Of a stretch of DNA of 17,613 nt, positions 1 to 7,499 are shown piece by piece; position 1 is the first letter of the stretch, and each line of letters starts with the position of its first letter. The notes below the pieces were generated by a model. The model had not been told where the DNA came from. It ran no database searches and was given only the letters and a program-made list of their open reading frames with translations. The DNA is taken from assembly GCA_029879555.1 (NCBI GenBank), contig JAOUQB010000015.1, positions 1 through 17,613 on the forward strand. Reading direction: 5' to 3'. The translations under genes were made by a program, and so were the position numbers. The stretch is from Nitrospirota bacterium. Its GTDB lineage: Bacteria > Nitrospirota > Nitrospiria > Nitrospirales > UBA8639.

Positions 1-1367
1 TTGATTGGGAGAGGGGTTTCAATCCGCTCAACCGATGAAGGCATTGAGGCCTGACGAAATACGCGTTCGAAAATTTTGACAAAATACGCGAGAGTGAGCA
101 GTGTTGAGAGGAGCACAGCACCCACAGCAAGATAATTATGCGCTTCCAAGGCTCCCAAAATGATATACCACTTTCCAAAAAAGCCACCGGTCGGTGGCAA
201 TCCGATCATTCCCATGGCGACGGCAATCAGCGAAGCCGTCAACCAGGGGGTCTGCTTGGCAATTCGCCCGATATCATCGACAGTTCGAACCCCATATTGA
301 CCGGCCGCCACTCCAGCAATGAAAAATAAAGAGGCCTGCATCACGGCGTCATTGATTAAATAAAACACGCCTCCGACAAACCCGGTTTGATTGCCCTGAC
401 TAATCCCGATTAAAATAATGCCAATATGGGAGATGCCTCCATAAGCAAAAATTCTTTTAATATCACGCTGCGCCAAGGCCAACACCGCCCCGATCACCGC
501 CGCTAACATCCCCAACACGTCAACCAGTACCAGAACCGGAATGTTCTGAACCACAGCCTTGGCTCCCAGGACCCAAAAGATAATTCGCACCCACCCCAGA
601 AGCGCCACCTTCGTGACCAGTGCAGCCAGGATAGGGGAAACAGAATCAGGGGCGTGGGTATACGCATCTGGAAGCCAGGCATGAAACGGCACGAGAGCCA
701 TTTTGATACCCAATCCAATAAACATAAACAACAAGCCGCCGACGACCACCTTCGAAGTCAGGAGGTGGGGAAGCTTGTCAGCTAAATCCGCCATGTTGAG
801 TGTTCCAGTGGCGGCATAGAAATAACTCACCCCTAACAAATACAGCGACGCGCCTAATGTGCCTAAGATGAGATACCGGAAGGCGGCCATCAACGCTCGT
901 CCTCCAGCCATACCGACGAGGGCATAACTGGATATAGCCGCCACTTCCAAAAAGACGAACAAATTGAACAGGTCTCCTGCAAAGACAATCCCGGTAAGAG
1001 CGGCAATGAGCAAAAGGATCAGGGTATAAAAATGGACAATTCGCCCCTCAAGATTTTTGGGTGCCATCGAGCCGGCAAAGGCCATGACCGACAATCCGAG
1101 GAGACTCAAGGTCACCAGGATGATACTGGCCAACCCATCTGCAACCCACTCAATGCCTAATGGAGGCGCCCATCCACTAAAGGCATAGCGGACCTCTCCA
1201 TATTGAGACACATTGGAAAGATTCCACAGGGAAAGCCCGACCATCATGAACATAGCCGTGAGAGCTATCGGTCGGCTCAAGGCTCGATGTTTGAGACAGA
1301 GCACCGGCAGAGAAACGGCGGCCAACAATGGGACAAGAAACAAAAGGGCTGGTAAATGGCGGGTCAT
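1..1367 (-). CDS. mrpD: MrpD-like proton-conducting antiporter subunit (3' end outside window)
   Basis: Multi-spanning membrane subunit of an Mrp-type cation/proton antiporter, of the NuoM/NuoN-related Proton_antipo_M family. The minus-strand frame opens with ATG at 1367 (MTRHLPALLFLVPLL) and stays open to the left edge, giving about 455 visible residues, so only the C-terminus is missing. The transmembrane stretch FNLFVFLEVAAISSYALVG carries Glu141. LGIKMALVPFHAWLPDAY carries Lys222 and is followed by HAPDSVSPILAALVTKVAL. This Glu/Lys pair matches the conserved proton-path pair of MrpD proteins in position and spacing. The start codon overlaps the stop of mrpC (ATGA), so translation is probably coupled. 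It is the last visible gene of the dabA-mrp operon. DabB/NuoL-type or second NuoM-type subunits may follow beyond the window; the subfamily call against these relatives is good but not certain. Confidence 0.88.
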   Translation of the reverse strand, partial: MTRHLPALLFLVPLLAAVSLPVLCLKHRALSRPIALTAMFMMVGLSLWNLSNVSQYGEVRYAFSGWAPPLGIEWVADGLASIILVTLSLLGLSVMAFAGSMAPKNLEGRIVHFYTLILLLIAALTGIVFAGDLFNLFVFLEVAAISSYALVGMAGGRALMAAFRYLILGTLGASLYLLGVSYFYAATGTLNMADLADKLPHLLTSKVVVGGLLFMFIGLGIKMALVPFHAWLPDAYTHAPDSVSPILAALVTKVALLGWVRIIFWVLGAKAVVQNIPVLVLVDVLGMLAAVIGAVLALAQRDIKRIFAYGGISHIGIILIGISQGNQTGFVGGVFYLINDAVMQASLFFIAGVAAGQYGVRTVDDIGRIAKQTPWLTASLIAVAMGMIGLPPTGGFFGKWYIILGALEAHNYLAVGAVLLSTLLTLAYFVKIFERVFRQASMPSSVERIETPLPI

Positions 1368-1741
1368 TCTAACTTCTTCAAAATCTCTTCTTCATCAAGA
1401 CTGCCGTAGCTTCGATAAATGGCCGAACACAAGGCCAGGGCCACGCCTAGTGTGGCGACACCCACCACGATGGCCGTCAGGGTCAACACATGCGGTAACG
1501 GATTCGAATACGCAGCCACTTCAACGGGATCCGTCATCGAGAGCAAGATCGGAACCGTCGCACCTTTTTTGGCACTGATGGAGACCAGGAAGAAAATGAC
1601 GCTAGTCTGCACTAAATACATCCCCACCAACTTTTTAACGAGGTTGTACCTCGTCACCATGATATAGAAGCCCCAAAGAAAAATAATGACGAAGGTGAGG
1701 AAATTTGGCCGATGAAATAAGGCAATAAGGATATCACTCAT
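1364..1741 (-). CDS. mrpC: MrpC-like (NuoK-related) antiporter subunit
   Basis: Small three-helix membrane subunit related to NuoK, 125 aa from the chosen start. MSDILIALFHRPNFLTFVIIF leads into the first helix. Further hydrophobic segments follow at LVGMYLVQTSVIFFLVSIS and HVLTLTAIVVGVATLGVALALC. The motif DPVEVAAYSNPLPHVLTLTAIVVG is the expected DP..NPLP.ALTLTAIVIG-type loop/helix signature of MrpC/NuoK proteins. The frame is open a further 28 codons upstream, but that extension lies inside mrpB and is rich in Arg and Trp, so the ATG at 1741 is preferred; it overlaps the end of mrpB by 8 nt. The stop overlaps the mrpD start by 4 nt. The acidic/basic tail (LDEEEILKKLE) is cytoplasmic by inference. 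Confidence 0.88.
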   Translation of the reverse strand: MSDILIALFHRPNFLTFVIIFLWGFYIMVTRYNLVKKLVGMYLVQTSVIFFLVSISAKKGATVPILLSMTDPVEVAAYSNPLPHVLTLTAIVVGVATLGVALALCSAIYRSYGSLDEEEILKKLE

Positions 1742-2186
1742 TAATCGAATCCTCGATAATTTCTTGCGCCGACAAACTAAAAATAATCGATATCGCTGTG
1801 ACCGCCACATCCACTGCCACGCCAATTTGAGTGAGAACGATGCCTAATGATCGCCGGGCCGCAACCTCCAATCCAGGAACGTCTAAATTGGCATAATTGA
1901 GAAACTCTCCTCCTCCGATCAAGCACAAACCCCCTACCCCGACATAGATCAGCATCCCCACACCATCACCATGTAACACCTTTTTGGCTAACTGACTTCG
2001 TGAGGCGGAGTGACCAAAAATCAAAATGGTGAGAAGCAGACTCGTCCCGAGAATGACCCCTCCTACAAACCCGCCGCCGGGACCATATTGCCCAAAAAAG
2101 AGGACATATAACCCGAATATTTGAATCACGGGAACCAGGAACCGGCCCAATGACTGCACAATAATACTGTCATGTGGGCGAATCAT
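1734..2186 (-). CDS. mrpB: MrpB-like subunit (MnhB domain)
   Basis: Membrane subunit B of the Mrp antiporter, 150 aa. It has the MnhB-domain pattern: an N-terminal strand/helix segment (VQSLGRFLVPVIQIFGLYVLF), the glycine-rich GQYGPGGGFVGGVILGTSLLL signature that is diagnostic for the family, a conserved GxGLCLIGGGEFLNY-like segment, and a C-terminal helix near GIVLTQIGVAVDVAVTAISIIFSL. Length is normal for the family. The ATG overlaps the stop of the upstream MbhD/E-type gene (ATGA), and the 3' end overlaps mrpC. Family knowledge assigns it to assembly or function of the cation-translocating complex; no catalytic residue is known with certainty. Confidence 0.9.
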   Translation of the reverse strand: MIRPHDSIIVQSLGRFLVPVIQIFGLYVLFFGQYGPGGGFVGGVILGTSLLLTILIFGHSASRSQLAKKVLHGDGVGMLIYVGVGGLCLIGGGEFLNYANLDVPGLEVAARRSLGIVLTQIGVAVDVAVTAISIIFSLSAQEIIEDSINE

Positions 2187-2713
2187 GTGCTCTGCCTCCT
2201 CAGGATTAACGCGCAGGCAATCCCTGCGGTAAAGATCACCACTGTTTCGACCATGGTATCGAGCGAACGATAGTCCATCAGCACCGACGTGACGACATTG
2301 GGTGTGTGAGTATCTTGATAGCTCTGCTTAAGATAGGTCGGAGCAATATGCACACTTGCCGGCGAGGTCGGATCTCCAAATGCTGGAAGATCTTTCGCCG
2401 CATACAGTAACAGGACGCCCAACAGTGGGAGGGCAATCACAGCCGCCATCGGAGGTGGAGGTCGTCGAAGCCGCCCATCTTTCGGTTGCGTGCCAAAGAG
2501 GGTGAGCAAAAACAGGACGGTCGCTAACCCGGCGCCTACGACCGCCTCGACAAAGGCGACATCCACCGCCCCCAACCATGCCCAAACCAACGAAAGGAAA
2601 AAGCTATAACAGCCAAGCAACAAGATCGCACTCATCAAATCCTTCACCATAATGGCTCCGGCCGCCGTCACCAGCAACAGAATTAAGAGAGGAATTTCAT
2701 AGGCAAATGTCAT
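2183..2713 (-). CDS. MbhD/MbhE-type subunit (equivalent to the MrpA C-terminal part)
   Basis: Membrane protein of 176 aa corresponding to the segment that in full-length MrpA follows the NuoL-like domain; in Mbh/Mbx-type and split Mrp systems it is a separate polypeptide. Residues about 1-75 form an MbhD-like unit (LLILLLVTAAGAIMVKDLMSAILLLGCYSF, then VDVAFVEAVVGAGLATVLFL, the conserved AxTEAxVGAGLxTVLFL-type motif). Residues about 90-172 match the MbhE-like unit: a periplasmic loop, then TPNVVTSVLMDYRSLDTMVE TVVIFTAGIA, where NVVT.VL.DYR..DT..E is a strong family signature. The Glu in AFVEAV is the one expected in the proton path. Its stop overlaps mrpB and its start overlaps the mrpG stop, both as ATGA. 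No NuoL-like MrpA N-terminal half is in the window; it may lie past the left edge. Confidence 0.87.
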   Translation of the reverse strand: MTFAYEIPLLILLLVTAAGAIMVKDLMSAILLLGCYSFFLSLVWAWLGAVDVAFVEAVVGAGLATVLFLLTLFGTQPKDGRLRRPPPPMAAVIALPLLGVLLLYAAKDLPAFGDPTSPASVHIAPTYLKQSYQDTHTPNVVTSVLMDYRSLDTMVETVVIFTAGIACALILRRQST

Positions 2714-3009
2714 GGAGCCCCCTCTTTCCAGGGTTTCATGCCCGCTCGAATGGCTGCACGCAGAGTCGCGTGGGCAATGACGGGATTTTGAAGATACAGC
2801 AAGGCCAACACTGCCAAAATTTTCAGAACATTCAAACTCAGTCCTTCATACATCGCAATACCAATCAGCAATAGAAACGCGCCCAGGGAGTCCGTTAACG
2901 AAACGGCATGAGACCGTGTAAAGACGTCGGGAAGGCGAATAATGCCGATCGCGGCCACAATGAGAAAAAACAATCCAGCGAGAATAAAGATGATGGAGAG
3001 GATTTCCAT
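2710..3009 (-). CDS. mrpG: MrpG-like subunit
   Basis: Small membrane subunit of the Mrp antiporter, 99 aa from ATG at 3009 (MEILSIIFILAGLFFLIVAAIG). The hallmark PhaG/MnhG motif is visible as GIIRLPDVFTRSHAVSLTD, followed by SLGAFLLLIG and a third hydrophobic segment LNVLKILAVLALLYLQNPVIAHA. The frame is open 17 codons further upstream, but that part lies inside mrpF, so the downstream ATG is the sensible start. It sits 1 nt after the mrpF stop. The stop overlaps the next gene by 4 nt. Role follows family knowledge: required for assembly or function of the complex. Confidence 0.9.
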   Translation of the reverse strand: MEILSIIFILAGLFFLIVAAIGIIRLPDVFTRSHAVSLTDSLGAFLLLIGIAMYEGLSLNVLKILAVLALLYLQNPVIAHATLRAAIRAGMKPWKEGAP

Positions 3010-3010
3010 A

Positions 3011-3277
3011 TTACGGCAGCCCTTTTTGCTCAAGATACTTGGCCACCGCCAAGGCCCCAACGAGATTCAGTAAGGCATAGCCCGTTGAAATGTCCACGAA
3101 CATCTCGACCCGGTCATACACGACACCAATCACCACGAGGAGGATAATCGCCTTTGTCGAAATACCATTCAGACCTAAGACCCGATCAAAGATCGTCGGT
3201 CCCTGAAGGACTCGATATAAATAGGCACCGATCAGACTGGCTAAAACTAACAAAACAAATAGAAAAAATGTTGTCAC
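3011..3277 (-). CDS. mrpF: MrpF-like subunit
   Basis: Membrane subunit F of the Mrp antiporter, 88 aa with three predicted helices (MTTFFLFVLLVLASLIGAYL, IILLVVIGVVY, GYALLNLVGALAVAKYLEQKG). The conserved RVLQGPTIFDRVLGLNGISTKAI segment, with the GPT..DRV.ALN pattern, identifies the family. The start codon is GTG at 3275-3277, overlapping the mrpE TGA by 4 nt, which is typical of translational coupling. Ends 1 nt before the mrpG ATG. Confidence 0.9.
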   Translation of the reverse strand: MTTFFLFVLLVLASLIGAYLYRVLQGPTIFDRVLGLNGISTKAIILLVVIGVVYDRVEMFVDISTGYALLNLVGALAVAKYLEQKGLP

Positions 3278-3768
3278 GACGTTGACCCACTTCCTCTAAA
3301 AATCGAATCAATCTTCGCTTCCAGCCTTCCGCTCGTCACATCTTCACTCGAGACCTTATCCAAAGCATGGACGAGCAACACCTGACCATTCACTTCCGCC
3401 GTAATGGTTCCCGGAGTCAAGGTAATGGAATTCCCGAGAAGGACGACCGCTGGTGGTTCCGTTAATTTAGATTCATACCGAATCAATCGCGGATGAATCG
3501 GAAGGCGAGGATCCAGAATAAGTTTGGTGACATGCAAACTACTCTGGACAATTTTTAAAAACAACCAGGGAAGGTACAGTAGAATTCTTCCCCATAAGTA
3601 AAATCGAGGAACAAAGGGGGAATGGCCGGAATTGATCCAGGCCACAAAGAAGGAAAGGACCAACCCTAGTCCTAGATGAAGTGGATCAAACTGACCCGAC
3701 AACATGACCCACATGCCGAACAAGGCCGCCGTTTTCAACAATAAAAATTGTGAAGAAATGGGTCTCAT
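3274..3768 (-). CDS. mrpE: MrpE-like subunit
   Basis: Subunit E of the Mrp antiporter (MNHE domain), 164 aa. The N-terminus has two hydrophobic segments (LLLKTAALFGMWVMLSGQ and LGLGLVLSFFVAWI) and a third at LLYLPWLFLKIVQSSLHVTKLIL. These are followed by the characteristic cytoplasmic part: DPRLPIHPRLIRYESKL, VVLLGNSITLTPGTITAEV and LLVHALDKVSSEDV, matching the NSITLTPGT.T motif of the family. The ATG at 3768 is 6 nt downstream of the dabA stop, so both are surely on one transcript. Confidence 0.92.
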   Translation of the reverse strand: MRPISSQFLLLKTAALFGMWVMLSGQFDPLHLGLGLVLSFFVAWINSGHSPFVPRFYLWGRILLYLPWLFLKIVQSSLHVTKLILDPRLPIHPRLIRYESKLTEPPAVVLLGNSITLTPGTITAEVNGQVLLVHALDKVSSEDVTSGRLEAKIDSIFRGSGSTS

Positions 3769-3774
3769 GGTGAA

Positions 3775-6700
3775 TCAGCGCGTCCCTGCCACCATTTCAT
3801 GAGAGATGGCCTCCCACGTGGCATTCGGATTATATCGATGGAAGGTCAATGTGGTGTGGTCGAGGGCGACAAGGTTTAACCATCCATTATGAAACAGCTG
3901 TTGAAGGATTGCATGTTTCTGAATAATTGACGAAATGATACTCGGCACGGCTTCAATAATTGCCAGCAATCGCATGGGCTCATGAAAATGAACCTCACCA
4001 TTGTTGACGGTTTGCAACGGGAATCCCATTTGCAAATCACTTTGGCTTCCCAGCATCACGCCGACCCCTCCAACCACATTGTGAATCACCTTGCTCCCAC
4101 TGCCATAATGCCACGGGTCCACTCCCGAAAAGTAATACCCCGTGTTGATCCACTCTCCCACAATCAATGGTGCCGTCATGATTCTTTCCAGAAAAACCCC
4201 TTCAGCGTCAGCCAGAGGATCATACGAATGCAAAAACACGCGGCCACCTAAATCGAGACCTTTGGTGAGACTTCGCCGCCCGATTAAAAAAGCCGCGTTG
4301 CCAGCTAGGCCCCATTCCGGACGAGAGCTGGCCCAATCCATACCACGTTCCTCCACATGGGCAAAGGCCTTTTCTGGAGAAACGTTCGTCGGCGCATGGG
4401 GAATACGGCGGCATCGTTCCAACGCTTGTTGAGCCCCGGCCTTTTCTAAATCTTGGCTCAAGAGCTGAACATCCTCCCGATGACTTGGAGGAAGCTCAAT
4501 CATGTCATAGAACGTCACCCGATCAGTCGTGGTGTTATGTTTTGCCCCGAGAAACCACGTATCATCCGGAACATGTAATCCTTTTTCTTGTAACGTACGA
4601 CGAACATCACGATGGTTGGCCATCTCCGCAAACACCCGCGCGTTGGTATCACCGGGATTACCACCACATGCTCCACAATCTAAGGCACCATAGTAGGGGT
4701 TGTTGTCCGTCTGACTGCCATGGCCACAAAGGACAATCAGTCTACCGAAATTTTCCGTCAACCCCATCGCTCGCAATCCATTTTCAATAAAGGTCGCCTG
4801 CTCCGAAAGAGAGAAACCCTGTACCAACCCCAATGGGCTCTCCTCAGGGTGATTTGCGCCTTCAGCCTCTGCATTGTGAAGCGTGGATTGGGCAGAAACT
4901 GAAATCTTCGTCGGCACGGAAAAGGCCGACCACCTGGCGATCCAGGATGTGGCCGCATGATAGGGCTTGAGAATCAGTGTTTTCCCTATGAGGCCCAAGC
5001 TAAAAAATAGCCCAAGGACATCAATCACCATCAAGGATCCAACTGGATTCCGCTTGAGATCATGAAACAGATGATGTCCGAGTTGATTCCAGCGGGTTCC
5101 GTTTACATATTTTTGCAAAGCCGATTCTTCATCCGGGCGTGGATTTTCGGATACCGCATGTTTAGGAGAAAGCAGCACCGGACATAAATCAGACCGATCC
5201 TCTCGATCAAACGCCTGGTGATTGAGGGGAATACCAAAGAACCCCGCAAAGCCAAACGTTTCATACGGTCCTTGGTGCTCAATATGACGGCGGAAGGATT
5301 CCGATCGTACATCGATACAAAACACCATCTGCGCGCGTGGACGAGTATCGAATGGACGTTGAGTACCTTGATGCGCTGAAAGCTTGCGCAGCATGTCGAC
5401 TCTGAAGGCATCTTCATAGGCTTCAAGCCAAACCGGGCCATGGCAATCAGGTGGAAAGACATCCAACCACCCTAACAGCGTTCGTGAATCAGCTAAGGAT
5501 AGATCATGCAAGTCGATCGGTGATATCTCCAAGAATTGCGCAAGATGGAAAAGCCGCCACGCATCTCGTGACAAGCCAACGGTGTGAGGATCATGCGTCT
5601 GATCACCTTGCCCCATGCGCTCGTGATAGTCCGCTTCCCGTTCTTTCCAATAGGAAGTCAGCGCCGGAATGGTTGCCGAGACACCCCATTCCCGTTCACA
5701 CATCACCTGGCAGAACTCTACTTCATAAAACAATCGAACAGACAGATATTCCCGCGTATCAATCGGATGTTGTCGCTGCGCAGGATAGGCAGGATGTTCC
5801 CCCAGCCAGCGAATGTATCGAGTCCACCCTGGCAATTGCGATAACGCCCGTGACAGATATCCCGTCCAGTGTTCCTCAGGAATACCCATCCTTTGCAGAC
5901 ACCAGACAATAAGAGCCTCAGGATCATTGGGCAAATCGTGAATTTTTCGCTGAAAATTTTGAATGCCTAAAAAACGCCCCGACTGATCCCATTGGGCTAA
6001 TTCCTGCCAGGCTCCCAAAAATCCCTTGTCTCGTGATGGCATGGCCCACCCGGCCAAACCTTCGTCAACAAAAGCGGCAATCCATTTAATCATCTGATGA
6101 TTGATTGATTCGACGAGTGAAACGGCAGCTAACTGTTCAACCCAATCACTCACTGTTCGTTGAAAGGGTAACGCCACAGATCTATTTTGGTCGTTGCGTG
6201 ATCCAGGGGAAGACTCTCCTTGTTCACCTTGAGCAGGGCTGGTCTCTTGCGAAATGGAACCATCTAAGGCTAAGACGGAAAGGGTCGCTTTCCACAAATT
6301 CATCAGATACGCTTCTTCCGGGTACTCCCGGCACTTCTCACATTCCTCGATGGTTCGTGTAATGATTCGTTGTCGTGCTTCGCCGGGAAGGTCTGAACGA
6401 AAATGTCTGGTGGCTCCACCACCACTGAGTTCCCATGGCAACAGTACCGGCTCCAACCCCTCGAACCCAGCCACGACATGCCATTGCCAAATATCACGAG
6501 CCGACAGATTTCGAGTCCCAACCTTGATTGAATAGTCTGATTCCTGGCGAGGGCCAAGCCGGACTAATGCCGCTTGGATACCTTCAAGGGTTATGCGTCC
6601 TTCTTGGTATAACTGACGATACGCTTCGTTCGGAAGATATCCACTGCCCCCAAGAAGATCCTTGCCAGCTCGAACCGCTTGATCAAAAGGGAGATATTCC

Positions 6701-6861
6701 AATCCATGAATCGGGTTTTGCGCGATCATCGTCCTCATCGGCCAAAATGGTGCGATCGGCTCACTGGCTTCTTGGACCATGTGACGTATCTGATCCCGCA
6801 TCGCCGTCGAGAGCTCCATGGGCGATTGGCTTATTGATTCAGAGCTCATCGGTCTTCTCAT
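3775..6861 (-). CDS. dabA: DabA-type inorganic carbon uptake subunit (DUF2309/UPF0753)
   Basis: Large DUF2309 protein, 1028 aa. The family (DabA of sulfur bacteria, MpsB of staphylococci, YbcC of Bacillus) is thought to bind Zn in a beta-carbonic-anhydrase-like site and, with a NuoL-like partner, drive energy-coupled hydration or uptake of inorganic carbon at the inner face of the membrane. The predicted Zn ligands are present: Cys515 and Asp517 in MVFCIDVRSESFRRHIE, and His714 and Cys729 in LCGHGSQTDNNPYYGALDCG. The C-x-D and H-x14-C spacings match the known site. The N-terminus has PFWPMRTMIAQNPIHGLEYL, usual for the family. Residues about 199-235 form a low-complexity Ser/Gln/Glu-rich insert. 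The ATG at 6861 gives the longest frame; ATG at 6849 (MSSES) is an equally weak alternative because neither has a good ribosome binding site. It is the first gene of the mrp-type operon instead of being paired with a dabB next door. Confidence 0.94.
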   Translation of the reverse strand: MRRPMSSESISQSPMELSTAMRDQIRHMVQEASEPIAPFWPMRTMIAQNPIHGLEYLPFDQAVRAGKDLLGGSGYLPNEAYRQLYQEGRITLEGIQAALVRLGPRQESDYSIKVGTRNLSARDIWQWHVVAGFEGLEPVLLPWELSGGGATRHFRSDLPGEARQRIITRTIEECEKCREYPEEAYLMNLWKATLSVLALDGSISQETSPAQGEQGESSPGSRNDQNRSVALPFQRTVSDWVEQLAAVSLVESINHQMIKWIAAFVDEGLAGWAMPSRDKGFLGAWQELAQWDQSGRFLGIQNFQRKIHDLPNDPEALIVWCLQRMGIPEEHWTGYLSRALSQLPGWTRYIRWLGEHPAYPAQRQHPIDTREYLSVRLFYEVEFCQVMCEREWGVSATIPALTSYWKEREADYHERMGQGDQTHDPHTVGLSRDAWRLFHLAQFLEISPIDLHDLSLADSRTLLGWLDVFPPDCHGPVWLEAYEDAFRVDMLRKLSAHQGTQRPFDTRPRAQMVFCIDVRSESFRRHIEHQGPYETFGFAGFFGIPLNHQAFDREDRSDLCPVLLSPKHAVSENPRPDEESALQKYVNGTRWNQLGHHLFHDLKRNPVGSLMVIDVLGLFFSLGLIGKTLILKPYHAATSWIARWSAFSVPTKISVSAQSTLHNAEAEGANHPEESPLGLVQGFSLSEQATFIENGLRAMGLTENFGRLIVLCGHGSQTDNNPYYGALDCGACGGNPGDTNARVFAEMANHRDVRRTLQEKGLHVPDDTWFLGAKHNTTTDRVTFYDMIELPPSHREDVQLLSQDLEKAGAQQALERCRRIPHAPTNVSPEKAFAHVEERGMDWASSRPEWGLAGNAAFLIGRRSLTKGLDLGGRVFLHSYDPLADAEGVFLERIMTAPLIVGEWINTGYYFSGVDPWHYGSGSKVIHNVVGGVGVMLGSQSDLQMGFPLQTVNNGEVHFHEPMRLLAIIEAVPSIISSIIQKHAILQQLFHNGWLNLVALDHTTLTFHRYNPNATWEAISHEMVAGTR

Positions 6862-6872
6862 TCATTTCGGAA

Positions 6873-7499
6873 TTGTTCCGACCCAAGGAAGCCCCTATTA
6901 ATCTCCGCTTAGCTTTTCTAGGAACTCTTGGAAGGTCATTCGCGAAAACTGGACGGACAAAAGATGAAGCCGAGAGGGCGATACGAAAGGCCGTGATAAA
7001 ATTCGAGCAGGAGTGTATGGGACGTGGGCCCATCGACGTCAAAGCGTCCATGATTCGCGTTCTGGTATTAGTTCGACTGAAAGGCGTGCTCACCCCAGCG
7101 GAGCGACAATTGGCCAAAAGTGCAGAAGGTATTGAAATGGTCAAGGCCATGCGTCAAAACCTCATCTCGCAAGGCCGTGAAAAACTCTGCACCCAAGTGA
7201 GTGAGATAACCGGCATCACGGTATCCGGGTTGTTTGCCGATATCGATGTCAGCATTGGAGAGCGCATCATTATGTTCTCGCTTGACCAAGACCTTGAAAC
7301 CAGCTTCCCCCTCAATATCCTAAGCCACAAAGGTCATCAGTCGGTCGATACCCAAAATTTTTTGTCCCAACTGATAAGGCTTAGGGAGAAACCGTTTGAG
7401 CCAACAGTGCGCCCGAACCACCTAGCAAGACACCCGTTACTTCCTAGGCTTCTTTCTCCCGGCTTCCGGATGTTTCGACAAAGGTTGATGATGATCTAG
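6873..7499 (+). CDS. DUF2294 (YbcI/MpsC-like) domain ORF, start codon unclear
   Basis: The segment from about 6957 to 7298 encodes a complete DUF2294 domain: TKDEAERAIRKAVIKFEQE, CMGRGPIDVKASMI, VLVRLKGVLTPAERQLAKS, then EITGITVSGLFADIDVSIGE and RIIMFSLDQDLE. In Firmicutes this family (YbcI, MpsC) accompanies DUF2309 genes, so its place beside dabA is meaningful. No ATG or GTG lies in the right place. The only in-frame candidate just upstream is TTG at 6873, without a ribosome binding site and only 11 bp from the divergent dabA start. The frame is open further back, but there it is antisense to dabA. The last 60-70 codons have no family resemblance and overlap the 3' end of the convergent SulP gene by 63 bp. 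Either a gene with a non-canonical start or a decaying copy with altered ends. The domain call is firm; the boundaries are not. Confidence 0.6.
   Translation: MFRPKEAPINLRLAFLGTLGRSFAKTGRTKDEAERAIRKAVIKFEQECMGRGPIDVKASMIRVLVLVRLKGVLTPAERQLAKSAEGIEMVKAMRQNLISQGREKLCTQVSEITGITVSGLFADIDVSIGERIIMFSLDQDLETSFPLNILSHKGHQSVDTQNFLSQLIRLREKPFEPTVRPNHLARHPLLPRLLSPGFRMFRQRLMMI

Noticed and set aside
1213..1578. Plus-strand frame of 121 codons
   Set aside because: Antisense to mrpD and mrpC, with unlikely composition; both membrane genes have clear family motifs.
3982..5912. Several plus-strand frames of 60-150 codons
   Set aside because: They are antisense shadows of dabA with atypical Arg/His/Pro/Ser-rich composition and no ribosome binding sites.
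6528..6872. Long plus-strand open frame extending the DUF2294 ORF backwards
   Set aside because: It is fully antisense to the well-supported dabA coding sequence and has no domain similarity; only the part after about 6873 is kept.
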